Positions 43,643 through 52,413 of a DNA stretch of 55,512 nt are shown piece by piece. Both the position numbers and the translations under genes were made by a program. The stretch's first letter is position 1; every line of letters starts with the position of its first letter. The notes beneath the pieces are model-generated. The model ran no database searches and was not told the DNA's origin. It saw nothing but the letters and a program-made list of their open reading frames with translations. Origin of the DNA: Hyphomicrobium_A sp964622715. GTDB lineage: Bacteria; Pseudomonadota; Alphaproteobacteria; Rhizobiales; Hyphomicrobiaceae. The stretch is from assembly GCA_964622715.1 (NCBI GenBank), contig CAZURR010000005.1, forward strand, positions 1-55,512, written 5' to 3'.

Positions 43643-44917
43643 ATGGCTGCTCACGAATCGACTTACGAACCCAAGTCGCGATTTGGAAAATGGATGGACG
43701 AGCGGCTGCCGATTGGCCGTCTCATGCAGAACCAATTCATCGACTTCCCGACGCCGCGCAATCTGAACTACCTTTGGACGTTCGGCGGCATCCTCACCTT
43801 CTTCCTGATGGCGCAGATCCTGACGGGCATCGTGCTCGCCATGCATTACCAGCCAAGTGCCGCTGAGGCCTTCGATTCCATCGAGCGTATCCGCCGCGAC
43901 GTGAATTACGGCTGGCTGTTGCGCCCCCTACACGCGGTAGGCGCATCGATGTTCTTCCTCGCCGCCTACATCCACATTTTCCGCGGTCTCTACTACGGCT
44001 CCTACAAGGCGCCGCGCGAGATCCTTTGGATCATCGGCGTTCTCATCTTCGTTGTGATGATGGCAACCGCTTTCTTGGGCTACTCGCTACCGTGGGGGCA
44101 GATGAGTTTCTGGGCCGTCACCGTCATAACCAATTTGTTTTCCTCCCTCGATGACGTAATCGCCGGGCTCGGCACGACTATCGTGCAATGGCTGTGGGGC
44201 GGCTATTCGGTGACCGGCGTCACGTTGATCCGCTTCTATAGCTTGCACTATCTGCTCCCCTTCGTGATCGCAGGGCTCGTGGGCCTGCATATCTGGGCGC
44301 TGCACGTCGTTGGCCAGAACAGCCCGACCGGCCTTGACGTCAAGACGAAGTCGGACGCGGTGCCCATGTATCCTTTCGCGACCTCGAAAGACACGGTTGG
44401 CATGTTTGTCTTCCTGATCGTGTTCGTCTGGTTCGTTTTCTTCCTGCCGGATTATCTCGGCCATGCTGACAACTACGTCCCCGCCGACCCTTTGGTAACT
44501 CCACCGCACATCGTGCCAGAGTGGTACTTCCTGCCCTTTTACGCGATCTTGCGCGCAATTCCCTCGAAGCTGATTGGCGTCATCGCCATATTCGCATCAA
44601 TCGGCATCTTGTTTTTCTTGCCGTGGCTCGACACAAGTCGGGTGCGCTCGGCGAAATACCGGCCGATCTATAAGTGGTTCTTCTGGCTGTTTGTGTTCAC
44701 GTGCCTAGCGCTTGGTTATCTCGGCTCCAAGCCGGCGGAAGGCGCCTACATCTTCTGGGCGCAAATCTTCACCTTCTACTATTTCGCCCATTTCCTAATC
44801 GTTTTGCCGGTACTCGGTTTGATTGAGAAACCGAAGAAAGTACCAGGTTCAATTACCGAGGATGTTCTGGGCCCGGATGTCACAGCCGGTGCTGCAGCCG
44901 CTGGGAAAAAGGGCTAA
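43643..44917 (+). CDS. petB: Cytochrome b subunit of the bc1 complex
   Basis: The 424 aa protein is a full cytochrome b with eight membrane helices. Heme b ligands lie in helices containing RPLHAVGASMFFLAAYIHIF and LHYLLPFVIAGLVGLHIWAL. The Qo-site motif PEWYFLPFYAILRAIP is intact, as is the GYSLPWGQMSFW segment. The C-terminus carries a Gly/Ala/Lys-rich tail. petB and petC are separate genes, not the fused fbcH form found in some Rhizobiales. Confidence 0.96.
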   Translation: MAAHESTYEPKSRFGKWMDERLPIGRLMQNQFIDFPTPRNLNYLWTFGGILTFFLMAQILTGIVLAMHYQPSAAEAFDSIERIRRDVNYGWLLRPLHAVGASMFFLAAYIHIFRGLYYGSYKAPREILWIIGVLIFVVMMATAFLGYSLPWGQMSFWAVTVITNLFSSLDDVIAGLGTTIVQWLWGGYSVTGVTLIRFYSLHYLLPFVIAGLVGLHIWALHVVGQNSPTGLDVKTKSDAVPMYPFATSKDTVGMFVFLIVFVWFVFFLPDYLGHADNYVPADPLVTPPHIVPEWYFLPFYAILRAIPSKLIGVIAIFASIGILFFLPWLDTSRVRSAKYRPIYKWFFWLFVFTCLALGYLGSKPAEGAYIFWAQIFTFYYFAHFLIVLPVLGLIEKPKKVPGSITEDVLGPDVTAGAAAAGKKG

Positions 44918-44929
44918 GGGGCACAACCC

Positions 44930-45814
44930 ATGAATAGACCCGTGTCGACGAGCTGTTTCGCGGCGATTGTGTCTGCGATGATGTTGTACGCTGCAACAGT
45001 ACCTTGTTTTGCCGCCGATGAGCACGCCCCGCTACACGTTGAGCGTATCGATTGGTCGTTCGCCGGCGTTGGCGGTCAGTATGACAGGGCGCAACTTCAG
45101 CGGGGATTCCAGGTTTTCCAACAGGTCTGCACGGCTTGCCATGGCCTAAAATACCTCCGCTTCAATAATCTCACCGAGCCGGGCGGACCTCAGTTCCCGG
45201 TCGAGGCGGTGAAGGCTCTTGCTGCTTCCTGGCCGTATCAAATCACCGATGGGCCAAACGACGAAGGCAAGATGATCGAGCGTCTACCGACTTTGGCTGA
45301 TTCTCTCGTTGGCCCCTACAAGAACGATAAAGAAGCACGCGCGGCGCAAGGCGGGGCCTTGCCGCCAGACTTGTCGCTCATCGTCAAGGCGCGTTCGGTC
45401 GAGAGGCATGTGCCCTGGTACACCCATGTGGCGTTGATGCTTGCGGACATGCTCACAGGGTACCAGGAAGGCGGTGCCAACTATTTATACGCGCTGCTGA
45501 CAGGTTATGGAGAGGCCCCAGCCAACACCGAATTGGGCGAGGCCATGTACTATAACGCTGCCTTTCCAGGACATCAGCTGGCCATGCCGCCGCCGTTTTC
45601 GAAGGATTTCTTTATCGAGTATCAGCCGGACGCCGGCGCCACGGGCTCGCTCGAGCAGAACGCGAAGGACGTAACGGCGTTTCTCGCCTGGGCGTCCGAT
45701 CCAAACCTGGATGCCCGCAAGCGGCTCGGTTGGCAGGTTCTGCTGTATCTCTTGATCACAACGCTATTGCTCGTCGCGGTCAAGAAGCGGATCTGGGCGC
45801 GGGTGAAGCACTAG
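44930..45814 (+). CDS. petC: Cytochrome c1 subunit of the bc1 complex
   Basis: This 294 aa protein has a signal peptide (residues about 10-28, ending CFA-A) and the heme c motif CTACHG. FNNLTEPGGPQFP and the axial Met region (HQLAMPPPFS) follow. A C-terminal membrane anchor (LLYLLITTLLLVAVKKRIW) fixes it in the inner membrane. It transfers electrons from the Rieske protein to soluble cytochrome c. It starts 12 bases after petB. Confidence 0.95.
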   Translation: MNRPVSTSCFAAIVSAMMLYAATVPCFAADEHAPLHVERIDWSFAGVGGQYDRAQLQRGFQVFQQVCTACHGLKYLRFNNLTEPGGPQFPVEAVKALAASWPYQITDGPNDEGKMIERLPTLADSLVGPYKNDKEARAAQGGALPPDLSLIVKARSVERHVPWYTHVALMLADMLTGYQEGGANYLYALLTGYGEAPANTELGEAMYYNAAFPGHQLAMPPPFSKDFFIEYQPDAGATGSLEQNAKDVTAFLAWASDPNLDARKRLGWQVLLYLLITTLLLVAVKKRIWARVKH

Positions 45815-45863
45815 CAGTGCGCCTTAGGGTTTCTCGCTTTTCACGTTCGGCCTCTAGTGCGAT

Positions 45864-45899
45864 ACCGCCCACGCCTTGCACGTCTGAATGACGGGCGGT
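45864..45899. other. Hairpin between petC and mtnP
   Basis: ACCGCCC (45864-45870) pairs exactly with GGGCGGT (45893-45899) over a 22-base loop. It ends 27 bases before the mtnP GTG. There is no T-run, so it may end petABC transcripts weakly or structure the mtnP leader. Confidence 0.3.
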
Positions 45900-45926
45900 G
45901 AGAGCGAAGCTTAGAGGGAGACCATC

Positions 45927-46799
45927 GTGACAAAAACCGTTTTGGGAGTCGTTGGCGGCAGCGGCTTTTACAGTCTTCCGGGGATAAAAGACCCGCACTG
46001 GGAGAAGGTGTCGAGCCCCTGGGGTGAACCGTCCGATGAAATCCTTTTTGCCGAGCTCGATGGGCTGCCGTTCCGCTTCCTGCCGCGCCATGGGCGTGGT
46101 CATCGCTTGTCGCCCACCCACATTAATTTCCGCGCCAACATCGACGCTCTAAAGCGCGCAGGCGTTACCGATCTCGTCTCCATATCGGCCTGCGGCTCGC
46201 TAAAGGATCAGTACGCGCCCGGCCACTTCGTGCTCGTCGACCAGTTCATTGACCGCACCTTCGCGCGTGACAAAAGTTTCTTCGGAGAGGGTTGCGTTGC
46301 GCACGTTTCGATGGCCCATCCTGTAAGCCCTCTTCTCGTTGAGGCGGTGGCGCAGGCGTCTAAGGCCGAAGAAATCGAATCAACAGTGGGCGGCACGTAT
46401 CTCGCTATGGAGGGGCCGCAGTTCTCGACGCGCGCTGAATCCTTCCTCTACCGCAACTGGGGTTGCGACGTCATCGGCATGACCAATATGCCCGAAGCCA
46501 AACTCGCGCGCGAGGCGGAGATCTGCTACGCAACTGTTGCTATGGTGACGGACTACGACTGCTGGCACGATGAGCAACCGCACGTCGATGTGGCGTCCAT
46601 CATTGCCGTGATGAAGGAAAACACCGAAAAGGCCCACCGCCTTGTCGACCGGCTGGCGAAGAATTTCCCGCGCGAGCACCGCGCCTGTCCCATTGGCTCT
46701 GACCGTGCGCTCGACGTGGCGATCATCACGCCACCCGAGGCGCGTGATCCTGCAATCGTGCAAAAGCTCGACGCCGTCGCGGGGCGGGTGCTGGGCTAG
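45927..46799 (+). CDS. mtnP: 5'-methylthioadenosine phosphorylase
   Basis: MtnP splits methylthioadenosine into adenine and methylthioribose-1-phosphate, the substrate of mtnA; adenine goes to apt. The 290 aa protein starts with GTG at 45927 behind GGGAG. The phosphate loop GVVGGSGFYSL, FLPRHGRGHRLSPTHINFRA, SISACGSLKDQY and the substrate motif GMTNMPEAKLAREAEICY are family signatures. MTA and 5'-deoxyadenosine are both known substrates of such enzymes. It lies 7.7 kb from mtnA, behind petABC. Confidence 0.93.
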   Translation: MTKTVLGVVGGSGFYSLPGIKDPHWEKVSSPWGEPSDEILFAELDGLPFRFLPRHGRGHRLSPTHINFRANIDALKRAGVTDLVSISACGSLKDQYAPGHFVLVDQFIDRTFARDKSFFGEGCVAHVSMAHPVSPLLVEAVAQASKAEEIESTVGGTYLAMEGPQFSTRAESFLYRNWGCDVIGMTNMPEAKLAREAEICYATVAMVTDYDCWHDEQPHVDVASIIAVMKENTEKAHRLVDRLAKNFPREHRACPIGSDRALDVAIITPPEARDPAIVQKLDAVAGRVLG

Positions 46800-46859
46800 G
46801 GCCCTAACAAATGGCCCAGGGTCACGCGATCCCGAGCCATGCGAATGCCGAGCGCTTCC

Positions 46860-47630
46860 ATGAGCCAAACCATTGTCATGATCCACGGTGCGTTTGCCGG
46901 CGCGTGGTGTTTCGACAGTTTCGCTGATGCTTTTCGTGCTCGCAGTTGGACCTGTCACGCACCTGACCTGCGCTTTCACGGCGTGGGGCCATTCCCAAAC
47001 CCCGACCCGCACCTAGCTATGACCAGCATCCGTGACTACGCCGACGATATGGCCGCCTTCGTTGCGGGCCTGGATGAGCCCCCGATCATTGTCGGCCACT
47101 CCATGGGTGGGTTGGTGGCTCAGCAACTGGCGGCCAAGGGGCTGGCTCGCAGTCTGGTTCTGCTCACGCCGGGTGCGCCTTGGGGCATTCTCCCCTCAAC
47201 AAGCGATGAGATGGCAGTAGCATTCGGACTCATGACAACGGGGCCGTTCTGGACCAAGTCCATGCAGCCGGTATTTGACGTTGCAGCGGACAGCTCACTC
47301 AACAAGCTCGATCCGAACTCTCAACGCCGCGTGTTCGACAAGCTCGGGCCAGAGTCCGGCCGTGCCCTTTTTGAGCTCTTCTTCTGGATGTTTGACGTGC
47401 GCTATGCGATCGCGGTTGACAGCACCAAAGTCAATTGTCCCGTTCTCGTCATCTCGGGTTCGGATGACAAAGTGATTTCAGCCGCCACTGGCCGCCGGGT
47501 CGCGCAATTATACGGTGCGAACGCGACGTATCACGAAGCGCAAGGGCACGGTCATTTTCTATTGCTGGAGCCTGGTTGGGAGCGCATTGCGGAACGCTGT
47601 GCGCATTGGATCTCGCAGAATGGCGCGTGA
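46860..47630 (+). CDS. Alpha/beta-fold hydrolase
   Basis: The protein is 256 aa from the ATG at 46860; an ATG at 46839 is also possible. The oxyanion segment MIHGAFAGAWCF, the nucleophile elbow GHSMGGLVA with the catalytic Ser, the acidic segment SGSDDKVIS and the His in GHGHFLLLEPGWE form a complete triad. It resembles small esterases of the methyl-salicylate-esterase/haloperoxidase type. The substrate is unknown. The gene follows mtnP by 60 bases but no functional link is visible. Confidence 0.8.
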   Translation: MSQTIVMIHGAFAGAWCFDSFADAFRARSWTCHAPDLRFHGVGPFPNPDPHLAMTSIRDYADDMAAFVAGLDEPPIIVGHSMGGLVAQQLAAKGLARSLVLLTPGAPWGILPSTSDEMAVAFGLMTTGPFWTKSMQPVFDVAADSSLNKLDPNSQRRVFDKLGPESGRALFELFFWMFDVRYAIAVDSTKVNCPVLVISGSDDKVISAATGRRVAQLYGANATYHEAQGHGHFLLLEPGWERIAERCAHWISQNGA

Positions 47631-47799
47631 TCCCGCGCTTAAGTCCAGCTACACCCGGCAGCGCAATTGCGAGGCGGCTGAGTGCTTCATTGCGGCAAGT
47701 GCACGAGGCGCCTTGTGCCGGCTATAGCTATCCCGTCGAATAGCGATAGGATCGGTTTCAACTCACTTGGAATTTCCCGTATCAACTGAAGCACAACGT

Positions 47800-48756
47800 A
47801 TGCCTGAGCAACTTCCATCCGAAGCGCCAATTCGCCCGTTCGATGCGCGCATGCTTGATGTGGGCCACGGTCATTGGCTCTACGTGGAGGAGGTGGGCGC
47901 GCGCGGCGGCATGCCTGCACTCTTTCTGCACGGGGGACCCGGCGGCGGCGCTCAGCATTCGCATCGCTACCTGTTCGATCCTAAACAGGACCGCGCGCTG
48001 TTGTTCGACCAGCGAGGTGCCGGGCGCAGCCATCCCTATTTGTCGATCGACGCGAACACGACAGACCACTTGATCGCCGACATCGAGTGCATCCGCACGC
48101 ACTTCGGCATCGATCGGTGGTTGCTGGTCGGGGGATCGTGGGGCTCGACCTTGGCGCTCGCCTACGCGCAGCGTTTCCCTGAGCGCGTGACCGGAATCGT
48201 ACTGCGCGCTGCCTTCTTAGGCACGAAAGAGGAAACGCGGTGGGCATTTGTGGAGGGGCCCAGATTGTTTCGCCCCGAACTCTTCGCCGACTTTACAAAT
48301 TTCCTGCCCGAAGGCGAACGATCCGGCCCGTTGCAAGCGTATCTATGCCGGCTCGCCGATCCAGATCCCGCCGTCCACGCTCCCGCGGCACGGATGTGGA
48401 ATGCTTACGAGCGGGCGCTGTCGACGCTGACCCCGCCGCATACGCGGCTCGATGCCGGATTGGCCAGCGATGGGCGGCTGCCACCGACGCCGTTCATCGA
48501 AGCGCACTTCATCCGCAACGATTTCTTCCTCGCTCCCGGCCAACTTTTGCGCGAAGCGGCGCGGCTCAAGGGCATCCCCGGCGTCATTGTGCAAGGGCGC
48601 TATGATCTGTTGTGCCCGCCCAAAAATGCGTACGCGCTGACACAAGCGTGGAGCGACTGTCGCCTGCAGATCATGGAGAACGCCGGGCATTGCATGAGCG
48701 AACCCGGCGTTACCGTGGCGATGGCCAAAGCCGTGCGGGCGCTGGCTGGGAAATGA
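47800..48756 (+). CDS. pip: Proline iminopeptidase
   Basis: The 318 aa S33-family peptidase removes N-terminal proline. I start it at the ATG at 47800; a TTG at 47767 would add 11 residues. LHGGPGGGAQHSHR is the oxyanion loop, DQRGAGRSHP is the family hallmark and GGSWGSTLALAYAQ holds the catalytic Ser. GRYDLLCPPKNAYAL and ENAGHCMSEPG give the Asp and His. A signal peptide is absent, so it is cytoplasmic. Confidence 0.92.
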   Translation: MPEQLPSEAPIRPFDARMLDVGHGHWLYVEEVGARGGMPALFLHGGPGGGAQHSHRYLFDPKQDRALLFDQRGAGRSHPYLSIDANTTDHLIADIECIRTHFGIDRWLLVGGSWGSTLALAYAQRFPERVTGIVLRAAFLGTKEETRWAFVEGPRLFRPELFADFTNFLPEGERSGPLQAYLCRLADPDPAVHAPAARMWNAYERALSTLTPPHTRLDAGLASDGRLPPTPFIEAHFIRNDFFLAPGQLLREAARLKGIPGVIVQGRYDLLCPPKNAYALTQAWSDCRLQIMENAGHCMSEPGVTVAMAKAVRALAGK

Positions 48757-48808
48757 GTGCGGGGCTTCGTTGTAGGTGAGACGCGGTTCGCAGCTTGTGG
48801 CGCAAGGC

Positions 48809-49357
48809 TTACGTGCAGCCCATGCGGCTCAATGCGATACCAACATCCGATATGCTGTTGCGCGCGCCCCAAGGCTCATCGGCCGGCCATTCTTCGGGGG
48901 GCGGCTGCTCTGCCCAGAATTTGTCCGCGCGAGCGTCCTTGTCCGCATCAAAACTGCGCACGGGCAAATCGGTCCCGTTGATGTCCATTGTGAGCCCGCG
49001 CACTCTTGCAAACGTCTGCGCGCCACCGTTTGCCGCCCATGGCATGCCGCCCACCACTAAGAATTGCCCCATGGGCCCAAGGTCGCGCACGCACACCAGC
49101 ACGACCTCCTCGGTGGTAAAGGGCCAACGCTTGCCCCACTCGGCGCGCGAGACGACTTTCTGATCACCGTGGATGCAGTTGCCCGCCTGATCGCACACCG
49201 CACCAACGCGCCATGCAGGGGTACCTTGCTGCAACGCCGTTTGGTTCGAAGACGCCTCACTGTCGCCGCGCGCCGATGGCTCTCCTGTCCCTTCGACGGC
49301 GAGACGGATAACCGACAGAACGAGGATGACCCCCACCAGGAACAACACAGATTTCAT
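48809..49357 (-). CDS. DUF2511-like (YebY-type) membrane-anchored protein
   Basis: The protein is 182 aa from the ATG at 49357. An N-terminal hydrophobic segment (KSVLFLVGVILVLSVIRLAV) anchors or exports it. The middle part KVVSRAEWGKRWPFTTEEVV and VLVCVRD resembles the DUF2511/YebY pattern of SxxEYGxxWPF followed by a short beta unit with Cys. A Cys pair in VCDQAGNCIHG may form a disulfide. The C-terminal 50 residues are Asp/Pro-rich. The function is unknown; some YebY proteins are tied to copper handling. Confidence 0.65.
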   Translation of the reverse strand: MKSVLFLVGVILVLSVIRLAVEGTGEPSARGDSEASSNQTALQQGTPAWRVGAVCDQAGNCIHGDQKVVSRAEWGKRWPFTTEEVVLVCVRDLGPMGQFLVVGGMPWAANGGAQTFARVRGLTMDINGTDLPVRSFDADKDARADKFWAEQPPPEEWPADEPWGARNSISDVGIALSRMGCT

Positions 49358-49579
49358 CGCCCCCTCCCTCTTTTCGGGGAGGCACATTAGGCCCAGCGCC
49401 AAGGCGATTCCAGCGCCAGGTTATGGTGTTTGCGGATCGTCTTGGTGCGGCGTGTTAGGCCTCCTTCAGTGCGTTCGAGTAGTGAAAAAAGTAGTGTAAG
49501 TAGTCTAAATTTTCGGCCCGTCAGCGATTAGTTGTGATGGAAGGCGCAAGCAGATGGAAATTTTCTAGGGGGCACACAA

Positions 49580-49846
49580 ATGCGTTTGGAAGACAAAGTT
49601 GAGGATAAGGTAGCGCTGTTCGTCAGCAATCTTTTCCTGCGCTTGATCGGACTCCGTGCACGCAAGGAACTTCCAATAGAGATGCAGAAAAAGAACATTG
49701 AAAGGTGCGCGAAAAGGGATGCAAAAAAGGTCGCCGCATCCAAGGCTGCGCCAGCAACAGCGGTAGGAATTGCGGCGCTCTGGTACTCGTCAACGACTGA
49801 AGAGACAGAAGAGGGCGGCGATGATTTTGACGGATTTGATATGTAG
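49580..49846 (+). CDS. Small orphan protein with low-GC coding
   Basis: The 88 aa frame starts with ATG at 49580. A GGGGG-containing stretch (TAGGGGGCACAAA) lies about 6 bases upstream. It has a helical lead (VALFVSNLFLRLIGL), a Lys-rich helix (KKNIERCAKRDAKKVAASK), a short hydrophobic stretch (ATAVGIAALWY) and an acidic tail (EETEEGGDDFDGFDM). I do not recognise it. Base use is more AT-rich than the neighbours, which suggests a recent arrival, or that the frame is not a gene. Confidence 0.45.
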   Translation: MRLEDKVEDKVALFVSNLFLRLIGLRARKELPIEMQKKNIERCAKRDAKKVAASKAAPATAVGIAALWYSSTTEETEEGGDDFDGFDM

Positions 49847-50039
49847 TTGACGCCGAAGAAAGGCCAAAAATTGGAGCGTTGGCCTACTTCACCCGCGGAC
49901 GTAGCGAAATGATAGAGATCACGGATCGCAGATAGCCTACTCACCTCGCGACTCACCTCCTATTCCCGCCAAAGAACCGGAGCGGAGAGAGCCCGAGGCC
50001 CCTAGATCGAAGCAGACCCGAAGACGCTAAGGAACTACC

Positions 50040-50264
50040 ATGTCCGGCATGGACACGTTGAGAGCAGCCCGATTCCTAGAGGACGCGGGCCTTGGCAAGG
50101 CGCAAGCCGAAGCGATCGTTCAGATCATCAGTGACCACAGGCTCGAGAACTTGGTTACGAGAGACTATCTCGACATGCGCTTGTTGCAGCACACGGGAGC
50201 AATTGCCGCGCTGTTCGTCGCAATCGGCAGCCTATTCGCCGCCCTATCCACGCTGATCAACTAA
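50040..50264 (+). CDS. Small DUF1640-like membrane-tethered helical protein
   Basis: The 74 aa protein starts with ATG at 50040, with AAGGA 7 bases upstream. The N-terminus MDTLRAARFLEDAGLGKAQA followed by EAIVQIISDHRLENLVTRDY matches the start of DUF1640/CCDC90-like coiled-coil proteins. The usual central coiled coil is missing. The C-terminal membrane helix (AIAALFVAIGSLFAALSTLI) is kept. It is either a short family member or an internally deleted one. Function unknown. Confidence 0.55.
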   Translation: MSGMDTLRAARFLEDAGLGKAQAEAIVQIISDHRLENLVTRDYLDMRLLQHTGAIAALFVAIGSLFAALSTLIN

Positions 50265-50280
50265 TCAATTGGTCTTTTTC

Positions 50281-50330
50281 AAAAATGACGACCAGCCGTC
50301 ATCGCATGGGTGGCGCACTCGACGGCTGAT
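50281..50330 (-). terminator. Intrinsic terminator of the 50358-51587 gene
   Basis: On the minus strand CAGCCGTC (50328-50321) pairs perfectly with GACGGCTG (50300-50293), and ATTTTTG follows about six bases later. It lies 28 bases beyond the stop of the secreted lysozyme-like gene. Confidence 0.5.
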
Positions 50331-50357
50331 CGGAGCTGAAATGCTCGGAAAGTTAGT

Positions 50358-51587
50358 TCAGCACGGAGCGCTCGATCGACACCGCCAGGGCAGCTCGGTT
50401 TGGCGCACTTCTTCGAAGGCTTGGGCAAACTCGATCGCGCCGGCCTTCTTGGAGCTTGCGTTCATGCGGCGCGTAAACTCGACAAGTAATTGGGCCGACG
50501 TCTTGCCCATCACCATCTTGTTCACATAGTAGGCACGGCGCGAAAAGAAGTTGGTCGTCGGCGCCGTGAGTCCTGCCGGCTTCATCATCTCCAAACCCGT
50601 CGCCGGTCCGGAAAGATTCATCAGCTCAATCTCCTCGCCGGACAGATTGGTGACGCCCTTTCTGGCCGCGAAGTCCTTAAGTCCCCTAAGCTTGACCGAT
50701 TGCAGCCACGGCCCGATGTCGCCGTCGAGATTGATCGCGTGCATGCCGTATCCGCGCGACGTTTTTGCGAACGCAACATGACGGTACCAATCGTTGGGCA
50801 CCGAGCGTGCGCTCTTCATCATGCGCTTCAGTGCTGCGATCTTGTTGTCGAGCTCCTTGGCGCGTGAAGGATCCCGCGTTGAGGCACGCATGTTCTGGAG
50901 CCGCTTAATGAACGAATTGCCGTGCTTGACCAGCTCGCCGATGGTGTTGGCGTGAAGCAGTTGAGCGTAGCCGAGCGCTGAGGAGATCGGCCGGCCCCTC
51001 TTCGTAATGGGATGAATACCGGCTTGCATGTCGGCGGTGCCATTGCCGCCCGTCTCAAGCGCATAGACGCGCACCACCTGCACTTTATTCAGCCCCAGCG
51101 CCAGCGACTCTTGAGCATAGCGCCGCTTAAACTCGCGCTCCGAAATTCGTGTGGGCACGAAACCGTAGTGCTTCTTGGCGGCGGCAAGAAAGTCGTCGAT
51201 ACCGGGCATCGAGCGTCGTTTGCGGCTTGGCTTTTTCCCAGCCTGCTTGGTCTGAAACCGCGCCAATCGCTTCGCGAGATCCCTACTGAGTTCGGGACCT
51301 TGATACTTGGGCGGAAACGCCAAAACGTAGTCAGAATGCACATACTGCACGCGCTTCGATCTTTTGCGCCGCCGCGTCTTGCGTTTGCTTAGGACCTGGG
51401 CCCAATAGGCATCCAGCTGTCGCTCGTGTTTGGCCTTGGCTGCCCGCCACTGCTTGAACGCCCTTTGCTGAGCTGGATTGAGCGTGGCCAGGAATGCACT
51501 GTCCGACGCCGCACTCGCAGGCGAAACTGCAAGGACGAGCGCAAGCCCCATAAGGCCAGCGAAGATCAGGCGCGGCAAACGAGACAT
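50358..51587 (-). CDS. Secreted protein with lysozyme/transglycosylase-like active site
   Basis: The protein is 409 aa from the ATG at 51587; longer frames lack a signal. A signal peptide ends near SPASA-A (residue 26). A basic, Arg/Lys-rich segment (about 45-125) precedes the domain. VYALETGGNG (Glu178) followed about 25 residues later by SALGYAQLL resembles the catalytic Glu and the GxxQ motif of lytic transglycosylases. The rest does not match a family I know. A role in peptidoglycan cleavage is inferred; the basic stretch may bind the wall. It has a terminator of its own. Confidence 0.65.
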   Translation of the reverse strand: MSRLPRLIFAGLMGLALVLAVSPASAASDSAFLATLNPAQQRAFKQWRAAKAKHERQLDAYWAQVLSKRKTRRRKRSKRVQYVHSDYVLAFPPKYQGPELSRDLAKRLARFQTKQAGKKPSRKRRSMPGIDDFLAAAKKHYGFVPTRISEREFKRRYAQESLALGLNKVQVVRVYALETGGNGTADMQAGIHPITKRGRPISSALGYAQLLHANTIGELVKHGNSFIKRLQNMRASTRDPSRAKELDNKIAALKRMMKSARSVPNDWYRHVAFAKTSRGYGMHAINLDGDIGPWLQSVKLRGLKDFAARKGVTNLSGEEIELMNLSGPATGLEMMKPAGLTAPTTNFFSRRAYYVNKMVMGKTSAQLLVEFTRRMNASSKKAGAIEFAQAFEEVRQTELPWRCRSSAPC

Positions 51588-51732
51588 CGGCAGACTAGCC
51601 TCCAGGAAGCAATGCTCCGAAAACGCCATAACTCGCTTGAGAGTTTGACCGTATCGTGGTTGCCCACCATATGGCGCTGATTCTTCTTGAAAGTTAATCG
51701 TTTGCGCCAAGCCAGGGTAGTATGATCGCACC

Positions 51733-52413
51733 ATGCAACACGAGCACACGTCCACGCCTGATTCGCTGACGGAGAGCACCTTTAGGGCTCGCGCGCGCCT
51801 TGATCTGCTCCAAGAACTCCCGGACGACTGCCTGCGCGAACCGAGTCGAGGCAAGATCACATCGCCAAGCGAATTCGACCTCAATCCGGATCAATTGGCC
51901 GAATGGACGGAACAGCCGGTGCCACGTCCGGCTGCGGTTCTGGTGCCTATCGTCGCGCGGCATGAACTGACCGTACTGCTCACCCAGCGGACCGAGGACT
52001 TGCCTAGCCACCCCGGCCAAATAGCCTTCCCTGGCGGAAAGATGGAGGCAGGGGATGATGGACCCATCGCAACTGCACTCAGGGAAACGCAAGAAGAGAT
52101 CGGTCTCGAAGCGCGCTTCGTAGAACCGGTCGGCTATCTCGACGCCTACGTCACGGGCACAGGTTTCCGCATATTCCCCGTGGTGGCAGTTGTCCGGGAG
52201 GGATTTCACTTGAGCCCAGACGCACGCGAAGTCGACGACGTATTTGAAGTTCCGCTCGCTTTCCTAATGGACACGCAAAACCACCAAACGCACGAGCGCA
52301 CCTGGCGCGGGGGCTTGTCCCGCTTCCACGCGATGCCATTTCAAGACAGGTACATTTGGGGCGTCACCGCTGGTATCATGAAGAACATGCACCAGAGGTT
52401 ATTTGCCAAATGA
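51733..52413 (+). CDS. Nudix hydrolase, CoA pyrophosphatase type
   Basis: The 226 aa protein has the Nudix box from Gly102 to Leu125 (GKMEAGDDG then ATALRETQEEIGL). The preceding VLLTQRTEDLPSHPGQIAFP is the CoA-specific signature of the NudL-like group, which cuts CoA to 4'-phosphopantetheine and 3',5'-ADP. A late FxxPLAFLMD segment also fits. Its stop overlaps the next ATG (ATGA), starting the Nudix-DUF6111-cca operon typical of Hyphomicrobiales. Confidence 0.88.
   Translation: MQHEHTSTPDSLTESTFRARARLDLLQELPDDCLREPSRGKITSPSEFDLNPDQLAEWTEQPVPRPAAVLVPIVARHELTVLLTQRTEDLPSHPGQIAFPGGKMEAGDDGPIATALRETQEEIGLEARFVEPVGYLDAYVTGTGFRIFPVVAVVREGFHLSPDAREVDDVFEVPLAFLMDTQNHQTHERTWRGGLSRFHAMPFQDRYIWGVTAGIMKNMHQRLFAK

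Noticed and set aside
50269..50529. 86-aa plus-strand frame downstream of the DUF1640-like gene
   Set aside because: Most of it is antisense to the end of the secreted lysozyme-like gene and it spans that gene's terminator.
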